Positions 1 through 6,442 are shown, counted from the first letter of the stretch. The stretch: 14,280 nt of DNA from Thermoplasmata archaeon (GCA_021819605.1 JAKAQT010000025.1:1-14280), one strand, 5' to 3'. Notes: generated from the letters alone by a model not told the origin. A program made the numbers and translations.

Positions 1-87
1 GAACTCGGATATATTATCAAAACGTGATAATGTTATTCAGGAAATATTAAAATAAGAACTCTTCGTAACATTGATCTTTTGTGGGTA
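1..87. other. Non-coding left edge with a short inverted repeat
   Basis: No gene is visible here. A perfect 7-bp inverted repeat (ATTATCA at 13-19, TGATAAT at 25-31, 5-nt spacer) is present. On the minus strand, downstream of the tRNA, an AT-rich run at about 42-55 reads CTTATTTTAATATTTC and could end the rps3ae-tRNA transcript, since archaeal termination often needs only a T-rich stretch. The repeat could equally be an operator or promoter element for a gene beyond the left edge. Both roles are inference. Confidence 0.3.
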
Positions 88-180
88 TGCCGGGATCGGG
101 GTTCGAACCCGAGACCTCCGGATTTCTCAGAAAATTCCATTCTTATGAGTCCGGCGCTCCTCCAGCTAAGCCACCCCGGC
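88..180 (-). tRNA. Elongator tRNA-Met (CAU anticodon) with a 20-nt intron
   Basis: Read on the minus strand, this folds into a full cloverleaf: acceptor GCCGGGG/TCCCGGC with discriminator A, D-arm GCTT/GAGC, anticodon stem CCGGA/TCCGG around loop CTCATAA, a 5-nt variable region and T-arm TCGGG/CCCGA with loop TTCGAAC. The mature length is 73 nt. CCA is not encoded. The anticodon CAT together with the G1-C72 acceptor pair and overall sequence fits elongator Met, not the initiator; an Ile2-type CAU tRNA is less likely from the acceptor and D-arm sequence. An intron interrupts the loop after position 37. The 5' end lies 8 nt beyond the stop codon of rps3ae, with no room for its own promoter, so it is probably cut from the rps3ae transcript. 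Confidence 0.95.
124..143 (-). other. tRNA-Met intron with a canonical bulge-helix-bulge
   Basis: The 20-nt insert sits between tRNA positions 37 and 38, the canonical archaeal site. The splice motif can be drawn completely. Exon CTCA pairs with intron TGAG as the 4-bp central helix. It is flanked by 3-nt bulges TAA (cut after TA) and AAA (cut after AA). A GAA/TTC helix closes the 7-nt intron loop. Removal restores the loop CTCATAA. This is the standard substrate of the archaeal tRNA-splicing endonuclease EndA. Confidence 0.9.
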
Positions 181-188
181 ACAAAAAA

Positions 189-827
189 TCAGGATGCCTG
201 TTCTATTCCAGGCTCTTCGGTGTTAACTGCATTTCCAGTGTTCTCGTGGGTAACAAGCACCGACTTTCTGAGCTCAATCTTCCTGATTGGGTATATGTCC
301 TTTGCCGCATTTATTATGTCATTGTATATGTCGTCGCCAACAACATATTTGGCAAGGTCTCCATATGTCATACCACTGGATTTCTCGTCCAGGAAAGACA
401 GGACAGAATTTCTGATTTCCACTCTCTTGGAGGCATTGAGTTTTCCGTCTGTGACAATGACCACCTTGAGAACCATCTTTGACTTATCGGATGCATTGAC
501 CTCATGAATAATATCTATTCTCTCTTTTCTGCGCCTGACCATTCTTCTAATATAGTCATCACTGAGGGAGTGCCCCAGGAATTCGGTGGAACATTTTGTT
601 CCCTGGCAGGAAAGGATCCTGAATATCATCTTTGCGTTGGCTCTTTTGAAATTCCCTGTAAAATCTGAAACCGGCACTTCCACCTTCCTGCCAACCATGC
701 TCTCAGGCGAGTTGCCAAGACTCAGTGTAAGCTCTTTTCCGCCGAAATAATCAGGTGATACTACAGTATACCAGTTTTTCTCCTTGAATTTGTCCTTTCC
801 TTTCTTCGAACTTCTATCCTTTGCCAT
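189..827 (-). CDS. rps3ae: Small-subunit ribosomal protein eS1 (S3Ae)
   Basis: The 212-residue protein belongs to the eS1/S3Ae family, a 30S component of archaea and eukaryotes lying near the mRNA exit region. It shows a basic N-terminus (MAKDRSSKKGK), the core WYTVVSPDYFGGKEL, then a strand-rich middle with RILSCQGTKCSTEFLGH and the basic RRMVRRRKERIDI segment, as expected for the family. Length is normal. The start is supported by a good ribosome-binding site, GAGGGA at 832-837, 4 nt from the ATG. A TATA-like element lies about 60 nt upstream, giving a leader of roughly 30 nt. The short acidic C-terminal tail looks unremarkable. The tRNA-Met gene follows after 8 nt. Arginine deiminase lies 85 nt upstream on the same strand. 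Confidence 0.93.
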   Translation of the reverse strand: MAKDRSSKKGKDKFKEKNWYTVVSPDYFGGKELTLSLGNSPESMVGRKVEVPVSDFTGNFKRANAKMIFRILSCQGTKCSTEFLGHSLSDDYIRRMVRRRKERIDIIHEVNASDKSKMVLKVVIVTDGKLNASKRVEIRNSVLSFLDEKSSGMTYGDLAKYVVGDDIYNDIINAAKDIYPIRKIELRKSVLVTHENTGNAVNTEEPGIEQAS

Positions 828-883
828 TAAATCCCTCTGAATTTTCTGTGATCTATCGTGATGTCAGCGTAATGCTGATTTTG

Positions 884-890
884 AATTAAA
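884..890 (-). promoter_or_regulatory. TATA-like element of rps3ae
   Basis: On the minus strand the sequence reads CCTTTAATTC, an AT-rich patch about 60 nt before the rps3ae ATG in the 85-nt gap after the arginine deiminase gene. Transcription would start about 25 nt downstream and leave a leader holding the GAGGGA ribosome-binding site. A small hairpin (TCAGC/GCTGA, 864-878) lies close to the expected start. The assignment rests on sequence pattern and spacing only. Confidence 0.4.
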
Positions 891-912
891 GGTTTCGATG
901 TAATTGGTGGGA

Positions 913-2178
913 TCAGCGTGAAAGCGCTGCGGTCATGCAGTGGGCTCCGCCGTATCCACCTGTCAGTTCGCTCAGTTTAACCTCCACATGGTCGATGCCG
1001 TGATCCCTGACAGCCTTGGTGTTTGGAAAAAGGTCCTTTCTGCCCTTATTCTCCAGATCCTTCTTTACTTCCCGCTCCACATAATCCGGGAATACATGTT
1101 GCCCAAGAAGCCTGTCAAGCACGGCCGCCACGTTAACTGCAACAATTTTCCTGTCCCTGAGTGTAAGAAAGTTGGAGGAATAGCCCAGCTGCTCTGCCAG
1201 ACTCAGTTCCACCAGACTGAAGCCTTTCTTTTTCAGGTAACTGTACAGGGTATCCTTTCCCATCACAGTTCCCCTGTCCGATCCCTTCCCTGAATATATG
1301 GTCAGTTCTGCCTTTCTCATCAATTCGCCAGCTCCAACCGCAACGCCATCCCCGGCGAGATTGAAGTAAGTGTCTAGGTGCATGTTAACCATGGGGTCTT
1401 TTGGGCTTCCGGCCATGAAATCATAGAGCGGGTTATTCACCACTGCAATCTCATCGAAGTCTAGAAGACCCGATCTTATTGCCTGCATTGCGCCATCTAG
1501 ATTGGTTCTTGATCCTGTTCCAATAAGGGCGAACTTCCCTGCGGGCATGAAGTCCCCACCTTCAAAGACGCCGTTCTCTGAGACAGTTACGGAGTTCTTC
1601 TCCCTCAGGGCCCGGGAAATAACGAACTGTGTGATCTCTGGCTCCTTCATTCTCTGCAGCCTCTTCATTTTCCCGAAGATTACTCCGCCTGGAACAACGG
1701 CCTGCTGATCCCTCATGAAATACAGGTTTGCAAGAGGCACATTGGAATAAACCGTAGGATACTCACTGCCAGGTTCGCTGTCTTCCTTCAGGTCAATGGA
1801 TGGCTCAAGTGTTATAATACTGAAAAGCGTTGATGAATCTAGGTATTTTATATTTCTTTCAAGTTCTGCCCTTGCCTGTCCGGATCTGTTCAGGTTCCCA
1901 AAGAATCTTACTGTGTCGAGAACTTTCTGCTCCAGTTCCTGCCGAAAATCAGGGCTCTGGTCTGCAGCGTCCACAACAGTGTTCCTGAGCAATCTCACCC
2001 TTACTCCGTTCTCTTTCAGCACCAGCTCAAGATTCTCGTGCTCCTGAACTGCAACCCGTGACTTGAATGGCCTTTCGAAGAGAAACGCCTTTGGCGCCAG
2101 CATGGCATAATCTATCTCTGTGCCTGGCCTGTGCATCATGACCTCCTTTAACGGGTCCCATTCAGATCTTATGTTCAT
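913..2178 (-). CDS. arcA: Arginine deiminase
   Basis: The enzyme hydrolyses L-arginine to L-citrulline and ammonia in the cytoplasm, the first step of the arginine deiminase pathway. The 421-residue protein has the family's normal length and all visible landmarks of the guanidino-modifying fold: the N-terminal SEWDPLKEVMMHRPG segment, FMRD at 154-157, EGGD at 206-209, the catalytic-His segment MHLD with H267, and the C-terminal GGAHCMT with nucleophile C414. The catalytic Asp, Glu/Asp, His and Cys set is therefore complete. No carbamate kinase or ornithine carbamoyltransferase is in the window, so citrulline use cannot be judged. In an acidophile, ammonia release could also consume protons (inference). 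A TATA-like stretch about 34 nt upstream suggests its own nearly leaderless transcript; no convincing ribosome-binding site is seen. Confidence 0.93.
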   Translation of the reverse strand: MNIRSEWDPLKEVMMHRPGTEIDYAMLAPKAFLFERPFKSRVAVQEHENLELVLKENGVRVRLLRNTVVDAADQSPDFRQELEQKVLDTVRFFGNLNRSGQARAELERNIKYLDSSTLFSIITLEPSIDLKEDSEPGSEYPTVYSNVPLANLYFMRDQQAVVPGGVIFGKMKRLQRMKEPEITQFVISRALREKNSVTVSENGVFEGGDFMPAGKFALIGTGSRTNLDGAMQAIRSGLLDFDEIAVVNNPLYDFMAGSPKDPMVNMHLDTYFNLAGDGVAVGAGELMRKAELTIYSGKGSDRGTVMGKDTLYSYLKKKGFSLVELSLAEQLGYSSNFLTLRDRKIVAVNVAAVLDRLLGQHVFPDYVEREVKKDLENKGRKDLFPNTKAVRDHGIDHVEVKLSELTGGYGGAHCMTAALSR

Positions 2179-2206
2179 AAATTCACGCCGATGGAGATGA
2201 CAGGAT

Positions 2207-2216
2207 GAAATAATAA
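2207..2216 (-). promoter_or_regulatory. Possible TATA element of arginine deiminase
   Basis: The 46-nt gap between nmd3 and the arginine deiminase gene reads ATTATTATTTC on the minus strand, centred about 34 nt before the ATG. That spacing would put the transcription start within a few bases of the start codon, as in leaderless archaeal genes, and agrees with the lack of a ribosome-binding site. Read-through from nmd3 is also possible. Confidence 0.35.
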
Positions 2217-2224
2217 TGATGGCG

Positions 2225-3238
2225 CTAATTCCTTTTTACTATAAATTTGCCATTATAATCGAATGCACTGATCTCTCCGCTGAAATTGCCCTTAACAAAA
2301 TGTGTGGTGAATGTTACGCTGTCCATTATCTGTGTCTCGTCGTTTCCAGATGCAAGGACAATATATTTCCTGAGAGGAACAACTTCGTTAGAGTATGTGT
2401 ATGATCCAGAATAGAAGTCATTCTGCTGTACGTCCACTCTTCTCTCCGATGAAGCGTCGATTAATTTCAGGGTATTTGCCGTGGCTGTCTCAAGAATGTA
2501 CGTTACACCATTATGGTACATCAAGGTGCCTGCCTTAAGATTCATCAGCCTGACAAGGTAGGTGTAGCGATAGAAATCCTCTCCTTCCTTTCTGCCAGCA
2601 AGTTTTTTTGTAGTCTTTATCTCCGAGAAGAAGTTTTCATGCAGGAATTTTGAAATCTTAAGCGCATCATTCTTCTTGCCTATGTACAGATCGAGGCCTT
2701 CCTTGAGCCTGACAATCTTTGAAACAAAAGAATCATTTGAGCTGCTCTCCATGTTGACCAGGAATGGGTCGATGAGGTCCATTGCGCTGTCAATGATTGT
2801 GGAATATTCAGCGTCCAGAGTCCTCATCTGGATTATGGCCTCATAATATGATCCTGTGATCTTGTTGCAGGTTGGGCAGCTGTTCAAAAGAATCTTACCA
2901 GGTATACTCAGGTTGCGCGGCTGTGACACGATATTCCTGTAGTCGGCTGTAACAAGGAAGTCGATCCGGCCTTCAGTCCTCTTAATCTCAATGGAATCGG
3001 CAACAACTCTCAGATCTGTTCCGGTTTCACCACTGGAAACGTGCTTCTCAATTTTTGAGGCAAGGTTTGCCTTCATTGCTGACCTGTGCCACCTGTTTCC
3101 TATTTTGTATGAGCCGCACTTAGGGCATATTGTTATGTCTATTGAACCAGTTACAGAAATCTGCAAACCTTTGCTAAGGCATTCAAGGCACTGCCCGTGA
3201 TCCACTGCCTCATTCTTATCGCAGACAATACACTTCAT
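2225..3238 (-). CDS. nmd3: NMD3-family ribosome-assembly protein
   Basis: The 337-residue protein matches archaeal NMD3 (COG1499). In eukaryotes NMD3 binds the nascent 60S subunit and acts in its export and maturation; in archaea a role in large-subunit assembly or quality control is inferred. Zinc-ribbon pairs are visible at C3/C6, C17/C20, C38/C41 (ICPKCGSYKIGNRW) and C121/C124, the last in the family hallmark SCPTCNKITGSYYEAIIQMR. An alpha/beta region and a small barrel-like part (about 205-270, with TLMYHNGVTYIL) follow, then a strand-rich C-terminus. The ATG lies 3 nt after the stop of the acyl-CoA dehydrogenase gene, so the two are almost certainly co-transcribed and translationally coupled. 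The stop codon is TAG. Confidence 0.85.
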   Translation of the reverse strand: MKCIVCDKNEAVDHGQCLECLSKGLQISVTGSIDITICPKCGSYKIGNRWHRSAMKANLASKIEKHVSSGETGTDLRVVADSIEIKRTEGRIDFLVTADYRNIVSQPRNLSIPGKILLNSCPTCNKITGSYYEAIIQMRTLDAEYSTIIDSAMDLIDPFLVNMESSSNDSFVSKIVRLKEGLDLYIGKKNDALKISKFLHENFFSEIKTTKKLAGRKEGEDFYRYTYLVRLMNLKAGTLMYHNGVTYILETATANTLKLIDASSERRVDVQQNDFYSGSYTYSNEVVPLRKYIVLASGNDETQIMDSVTFTTHFVKGNFSGEISAFDYNGKFIVKRN

Positions 3239-3241
3239 ATT

Positions 3242-4399
3242 TCATTCCGGTATTACCCCATCCCTCTTATAGCTTTTAACAAGCGCAGTTGAAATCAGGT
3301 GTTTCCTTATTTCTGTAGTTCCACCGCCTATCTGCCCCAGGATTGCATCACGGAGAAGGCGCTCCACACCGAAGTCCTTCACATACCCATATCCGCCGTG
3401 TATCTGGATGGCTTCACGTGCAATGTATTCGGCGCTTTCCGATGCATGCAGCACTGCTGATGCTGCTGAAAGTGAATCCAGCGGATCGGCCTCCACTTTT
3501 GCCAGAGCGTCCTGGGAAATTAGCCGGCTTGTCCTGTATCGCACATACATGTACGCTAATTTTTCCTCTATTAGCTGGAATTCATAGAGATGCCTGCCGG
3601 ATTGCTTCCTTTCCATGGAATACTTCAGCGCAGTATCCAGTGCCTTTCTTGCCACCCCAATAAACAGAAATGCCAGTATGATCCGCTCTGAGTTAAGGCC
3701 ACTGAGCATTATATGCTTCCCGTCTCCGATTTTTCCAAGTATGCGGGAATGATCAAGCTCTATCCTGTCAAAGAAGATTGTTCCGGTTGGAGAACCGCGC
3801 ATTCCCATCTTCGAGAACTTGTTGCCCCGGGAGAATCCAGGGTCTGTTGCCAGAACAGCGAACGCAGAATGCCCGTCATCGGTCCTGGCGTACGTAAGAA
3901 ACAGATCAGAATAGGGTGCATTGGTGATGAGGGTCTTGGACCCGTCGAGATAATACCTGCCGTTTTCCTTCACCGCATGCGACTTCATTGCAAGTGCATC
4001 CGAACCAGATCCTGGCTCAGTCATTGCAAGGGAACCGATCCATTCACCGGAGCATAGTTTCGGAACGAATTTTTCCCTGATTTCCCTGCTGCCGTTTCTG
4101 TAAAGGTTGTCAAGGCAGAGATTGCTGTGTGCCGCATATGAGAGCGCAAGGGATGCTGATTCATAGGCTATCTCCTCTGTAACTATAGCCTGTGCCAGAT
4201 AATCCATCCCTGAACCTCCGAATTCCTCGGGGATAGTTATCCCAAGCAGGCCCATCTTTCCCATTTCTCTGAATAAATCCACGGGAAACTCGTCATTCTC
4301 GTCCATTGCTGCTGCCACAGGAGCCACTTTTCTGGAAACGAATTCCCTTACCGTATTCTTCAGGATCTCGTGAGTTTCAGGCAATCTGCTTTCTTCCAT
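3242..4399 (-). CDS. Acyl-CoA dehydrogenase, isovaleryl-CoA dehydrogenase-like
   Basis: This is an FAD-dependent enzyme that oxidises an acyl-CoA to the 2-enoyl-CoA and passes electrons to an electron-transfer flavoprotein. The 385-residue protein is full length. Signature 1 is at 125-137 (AMTEPGSGSDALA) and signature 2 at 332-351 (QIHGGYGYVKDFGVERLLRD). The position that holds the catalytic Glu in medium- and short-chain enzymes is Gly here (IGGGTTEIRK, 357-366), while Glu239 in GLNSERIILA occupies the site used by isovaleryl-CoA and long-chain dehydrogenases. This favours a branched-chain (leucine-derived) or long acyl substrate; the exact substrate is inference. It is the first gene of the minus-strand group, 3 nt before nmd3. 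No clear ribosome-binding site precedes the ATG. Confidence 0.9.
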   Translation of the reverse strand: MEESRLPETHEILKNTVREFVSRKVAPVAAAMDENDEFPVDLFREMGKMGLLGITIPEEFGGSGMDYLAQAIVTEEIAYESASLALSYAAHSNLCLDNLYRNGSREIREKFVPKLCSGEWIGSLAMTEPGSGSDALAMKSHAVKENGRYYLDGSKTLITNAPYSDLFLTYARTDDGHSAFAVLATDPGFSRGNKFSKMGMRGSPTGTIFFDRIELDHSRILGKIGDGKHIMLSGLNSERIILAFLFIGVARKALDTALKYSMERKQSGRHLYEFQLIEEKLAYMYVRYRTSRLISQDALAKVEADPLDSLSAASAVLHASESAEYIAREAIQIHGGYGYVKDFGVERLLRDAILGQIGGGTTEIRKHLISTALVKSYKRDGVIPE

Positions 4400-4423
4400 G
4401 GTGTAAAAGTAATGAATAGCTTG

Positions 4424-4450
4424 TTATTAGTTTGCTGGTTTAGATATATT
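4424..4450 (-). promoter_or_regulatory. Promoter region of the acyl-CoA dehydrogenase gene
   Basis: Two TATA-like elements can be seen on the minus strand: CAATATATCTAAACC (core 4443-4450, about 47 nt before the ATG) and ACTAATAAC (about 4424-4432, about 28 nt before the ATG). The second would give a leaderless transcript, which fits the absence of a ribosome-binding site; the first is the better TATA sequence. The choice cannot be made from sequence alone. Confidence 0.4.
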
Positions 4451-4491
4451 GCTGTTATGGTTTTCAGTATCACAACATTAATAATTCCCGT

Positions 4492-4500
4492 CATTATATA
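4492..4500 (+). promoter_or_regulatory. Likely TATA box of the rpoE1 operon
   Basis: CATTATATA lies in the divergent gap between the acyl-CoA dehydrogenase gene and rpoE1. Transcription from about 4522 would give a leader near 95 nt. The element is almost symmetrical and could also serve the other strand. Confidence 0.45.
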
Positions 4501-4618
4501 GCAGCGTATGCCTGCTGTCAGGCTGTCCAATATGCAACGCAACAATCCTGGACTCACATCCGGGTACGTTTGAATGGATGCAGTTGCTGGTAATGGCATT
4601 CAGCAGGGAAGGTGAAGG
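4501..4618 (+). other. rpoE1 leader region with two in-frame mini-ORFs
   Basis: Before rpoE1, and in the same frame, are two complete short ORFs: ATG at 4508 (21 codons, ending TGA just before 4574) and ATG at 4574 (13 codons, ending TGA at 4613-4615, inside the rpoE1 ribosome-binding site). Only the second would lie wholly inside a transcript starting near 4522. Small hairpins are also possible (GCCTG/CAGGC at 4510-4523; CCTGGA/TCCGGG with one G-U pair in the 4547-4564 area). No ribosome-binding site marks either mini-ORF, so they may be accidental. Confidence 0.2.
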
Positions 4619-5200
4619 ATGTACATTATAATTGAAGATGAATACATAGCCAGAATACCACCGGAGAAACTTGGATTCGATTACGGAGAGGCAGTAAAGG
4701 ATGTTTCCAAGGGCTCCCTTGAAGGAAAGCTCATCGATCTTAAGGATCCGGCTGACGATACAAGGATGCTGGGAAAGTGCTATGTGGTATCCATAATGAA
4801 TGTGGAAAGGTTGGGAGAAGGGACCATAGTGCACGGAGATGGCGGTGTGTATCAATCAATAAAATTCAAGGCACTTGCATATTATCCGGAAATGCAGGAG
4901 ATTGTTGAAGGCATTGTTGTTTCCGTCCAGAACTTCGGCGCTTTCATCAAGTTCGGGCCATTTGAGGGGCTGCTGCATAAGAGCCAGATAATGGACGACA
5001 GAATAGATGTCGATATGGCGAACCAGAGATTTATCGGGAAGGAAACCAAGAGAGACATCAAGGCCGGAGACAGGGTAAGAGTCAGAATAGTTTCTCTGAA
5101 CCTTAATTCTTCAACACTCGAGGACAGCAAGATTGGATTCACCATGAAGCAGAGCGGACTTGGCAAGCTGGAATGGCTTGTCAGGAAAATTGAAAACTGA
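4619..5200 (+). CDS. rpoE1: DNA-directed RNA polymerase subunit Rpo7 (E')
   Basis: Rpo7 pairs with Rpo4 to form the stalk of archaeal RNA polymerase, which binds emerging RNA and assists promoter opening; it is the counterpart of eukaryotic Rpb7. The 193-residue protein has the expected N-terminal domain with MYIIIEDEYIARIPP, the linker GEGTIVHGDGGVYQSIKFKA, and an S1/OB RNA-binding domain at about 94-176 (VEGIVVSVQNFGAFIKFG, then GLLHKSQIMDD). Length and architecture are normal. The start is fixed by AGGTGA at 4610-4615, just 3 nt before the ATG. It opens a five-gene cluster; spt4 begins 9 nt after its stop, the standard archaeal pairing. Confidence 0.96.
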   Translation: MYIIIEDEYIARIPPEKLGFDYGEAVKDVSKGSLEGKLIDLKDPADDTRMLGKCYVVSIMNVERLGEGTIVHGDGGVYQSIKFKALAYYPEMQEIVEGIVVSVQNFGAFIKFGPFEGLLHKSQIMDDRIDVDMANQRFIGKETKRDIKAGDRVRVRIVSLNLNSSTLEDSKIGFTMKQSGLGKLEWLVRKIEN

Positions 5201-5209
5201 GGAAGAAAG

Positions 5210-5404
5210 ATGAAGCAGGTTTACAGGGCATGCAAGAAATGTCACCTTATCACCACTGAGAAGAACTGCCCCATACACGGGGAGGAGAAGACATCGACAG
5301 AGTGGTTTGGGTTCGTCATAGTGACAGAGCCAAAACTTTCCATAATAGCGGAGAGGGCAGGCATTACAGAACCTGGTGCGTATGCAATTAAGGTCAGGCA
5401 ATGA
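5210..5404 (+). CDS. spt4: Transcription elongation factor Spt4 (RpoE'')
   Basis: Spt4 is a small zinc protein that binds the NGN domain of Spt5 to form the clamp factor that promotes RNA polymerase processivity. The 64-residue length, CKKC at 8-11 and the conserved TEWFGFVIVTEPKLSIIAERAGI core are typical. The zinc site departs from the usual four cysteines: the second pair reads CPIH (C20, H23) instead of CPxC. A Cys3-His site could still bind zinc. The gene follows rpoE1 by 9 nt, with GAGGAAG upstream as a weak ribosome-binding site, and its end overlaps the start of the DUF359 gene. Confidence 0.93.
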   Translation: MKQVYRACKKCHLITTEKNCPIHGEEKTSTEWFGFVIVTEPKLSIIAERAGITEPGAYAIKVRQ

Positions 5405-5891
5405 ATTTCTCGTGGAAAGCGAGCTCAGGGATAACATAGCTCATTATACAGGGAAACTTTGCACGCCTTCTGAGGTTCGTGCAATGTCAGCGAAGTCCCG
5501 CATAATATCCGTGGGAGACGTGACAACAGAAGTTCTGCACAGTAATGGAGTGCATCCTTTCCTTGAGGTCGTGGATCTGAGGACCAAGAGAAACCTCCCC
5601 GGGGAATTCCAGAGCCGGGCTGGATCGGAGCACGTGCGGAACCCGCCCGGGGTGATTACCCATGACATGTTTCTTCTCATAAAGAGAATGCTCTCCGGGA
5701 ACGGCGGAAGAATTGAGGTGGATGGCGAGGAGGATCTTGCGGTTATACCAATAATTTTTTATTCAGACATAAATACAGTGGTAACCTACGGAGTTCCTGA
5801 TGTGGGCATGGCCTGCATCAAGGTGGACGAAGCCATTAAAGATGAGGTTAAAACACTAATTGAAAGGATGGAAATCAGATGCCAGAATTAA
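5382..5891 (+). CDS. GTP-dependent dephospho-CoA kinase (DUF359 family)
   Basis: Members of this family (DUF359, COG1909) catalyse the last step of archaeal CoA synthesis, the GTP-dependent phosphorylation of dephospho-CoA, as shown for the Thermococcus enzyme. Conserved segments are present: VGDVTT (44-49), VDLRTKR (about 64-70), NPPGVIT (87-93), GEEDLAVIP (115-123) and YGVPDVG (136-142). The protein is 169 residues from ATG 5382. An in-frame GTG at 5376 is an alternative, but GGTG at 5375-5378 is a possible ribosome-binding site for the ATG, so I prefer it. The gene overlaps the end of spt4 by 23 nt and the start of rps24e by 13 nt, which suggests translational coupling. Confidence 0.9.
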   Translation: MQLRSGNEFLVESELRDNIAHYTGKLCTPSEVRAMSAKSRIISVGDVTTEVLHSNGVHPFLEVVDLRTKRNLPGEFQSRAGSEHVRNPPGVITHDMFLLIKRMLSGNGGRIEVDGEEDLAVIPIIFYSDINTVVTYGVPDVGMACIKVDEAIKDEVKTLIERMEIRCQN

Positions 5892-6184
5892 AGATAGAAA
5901 ACGTGAACGACAATATTCTCCTGCACAGAAAGGAGGTCAGGTACAGGCTTGTTTACAAGGATGAGCCTACACCAAGCAGAGACAAGATCAGGGAAATTAT
6001 TGCCAAGAATACAGGATCTCCAAAGGATCTTGTAATAGTTGAGAGGAACCTCCAGGAAACGGGGAAAAATGAGGTTAAGGGGTACTCCAAGATCTACAAG
6101 GATAAGGAGAGCGCTATGCTCTATGAGCCTGATTATGAACTTATCAGGAACGGGCTCAAGTCCAAAGAGGGTGCTGGCCAGTGA
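5879..6184 (+). CDS. rps24e: Small-subunit ribosomal protein eS24
   Basis: The 101-residue protein has the normal archaeal eS24 length and sequence: LLHRKEVRYRLVYKDEPTPS near the N-terminus, then the REIIAKNTGSPKDLVIVERN stretch, and GYSKIYKDKESAMLYEP towards the end. It is a 30S component shared with eukaryotes. The ATG lies inside the last codons of the upstream kinase gene, and its TGA overlaps the ATG of rps27ae by 1 nt, so both junctions look coupled. Confidence 0.95.
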   Translation: MPELKIENVNDNILLHRKEVRYRLVYKDEPTPSRDKIREIIAKNTGSPKDLVIVERNLQETGKNEVKGYSKIYKDKESAMLYEPDYELIRNGLKSKEGAGQ

Positions 6185-6438
6185 TGAAGCGCGAACTCTA
6201 TGTCCTTGAGGATTCCAAGCTGGTCAGGAAGAGAAGATTTTGCCCCAGATGCGGGCCTGGCGTATTCCTGGCAGAGCATGCCGACCGTTTCACCTGCGGG
6301 AGATGCGGTTACACTGAAATAAAGAAAGAACCGAAGGCTCAGGAACAGAAGCCAAAGGAATCAAAACCAAGAGCCAAGAAAGAGAAGGCTCCCGCCAAGA
6401 AGGAAGCCGAAAAGAAAGAAGAACAGAAAAAAGAGTAA
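6184..6438 (+). CDS. rps27ae: Small-subunit ribosomal protein eS27 (S27Ae) with a Lys/Glu-rich tail
   Basis: The first 48 residues are a normal archaeal S27Ae, with a zinc ribbon formed by C20, C23, C38 and C41 (FCPRCG and FTCGRCGYTEI). Archaeal members usually end soon after the ribbon. Here about 36 more residues follow, almost all Lys, Glu, Ala, Pro and Gln, for 84 in total. The tail has no visible fold and may be a disordered, RNA- or protein-contacting extension. I place the start at ATG 6184, overlapping the eS24 stop in a TGATG arrangement; an in-frame GTG at 6181 is less likely. GAGGGTG about 10 nt upstream can serve as the ribosome-binding site. It is the last gene of the cluster, followed by a hairpin terminator. 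Confidence 0.93.
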   Translation: MKRELYVLEDSKLVRKRRFCPRCGPGVFLAEHADRFTCGRCGYTEIKKEPKAQEQKPKESKPRAKKEKAPAKKEAEKKEEQKKE

Positions 6439-6442
6439 TTTC

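Noticed and set aside
88..180. Initiator tRNA-Met or Ile2 (CAU) identity
   Set aside because: The G1-C72 pair and overall sequence, with an intron at 37/38, match archaeal elongator tRNA-Met; initiator-type A1 acceptor features are absent.
79..507. Plus-strand reading frames across the tRNA and rps3ae
   Set aside because: They run antisense through a clear tRNA and a clear ribosomal protein gene and resemble no protein family.
4360..4855. Minus-strand reading frames over the divergent gap and the start of rpoE1
   Set aside because: One overlaps the start of the acyl-CoA dehydrogenase gene and the other lies antisense to rpoE1; composition is not protein-like and there is no support for a start.
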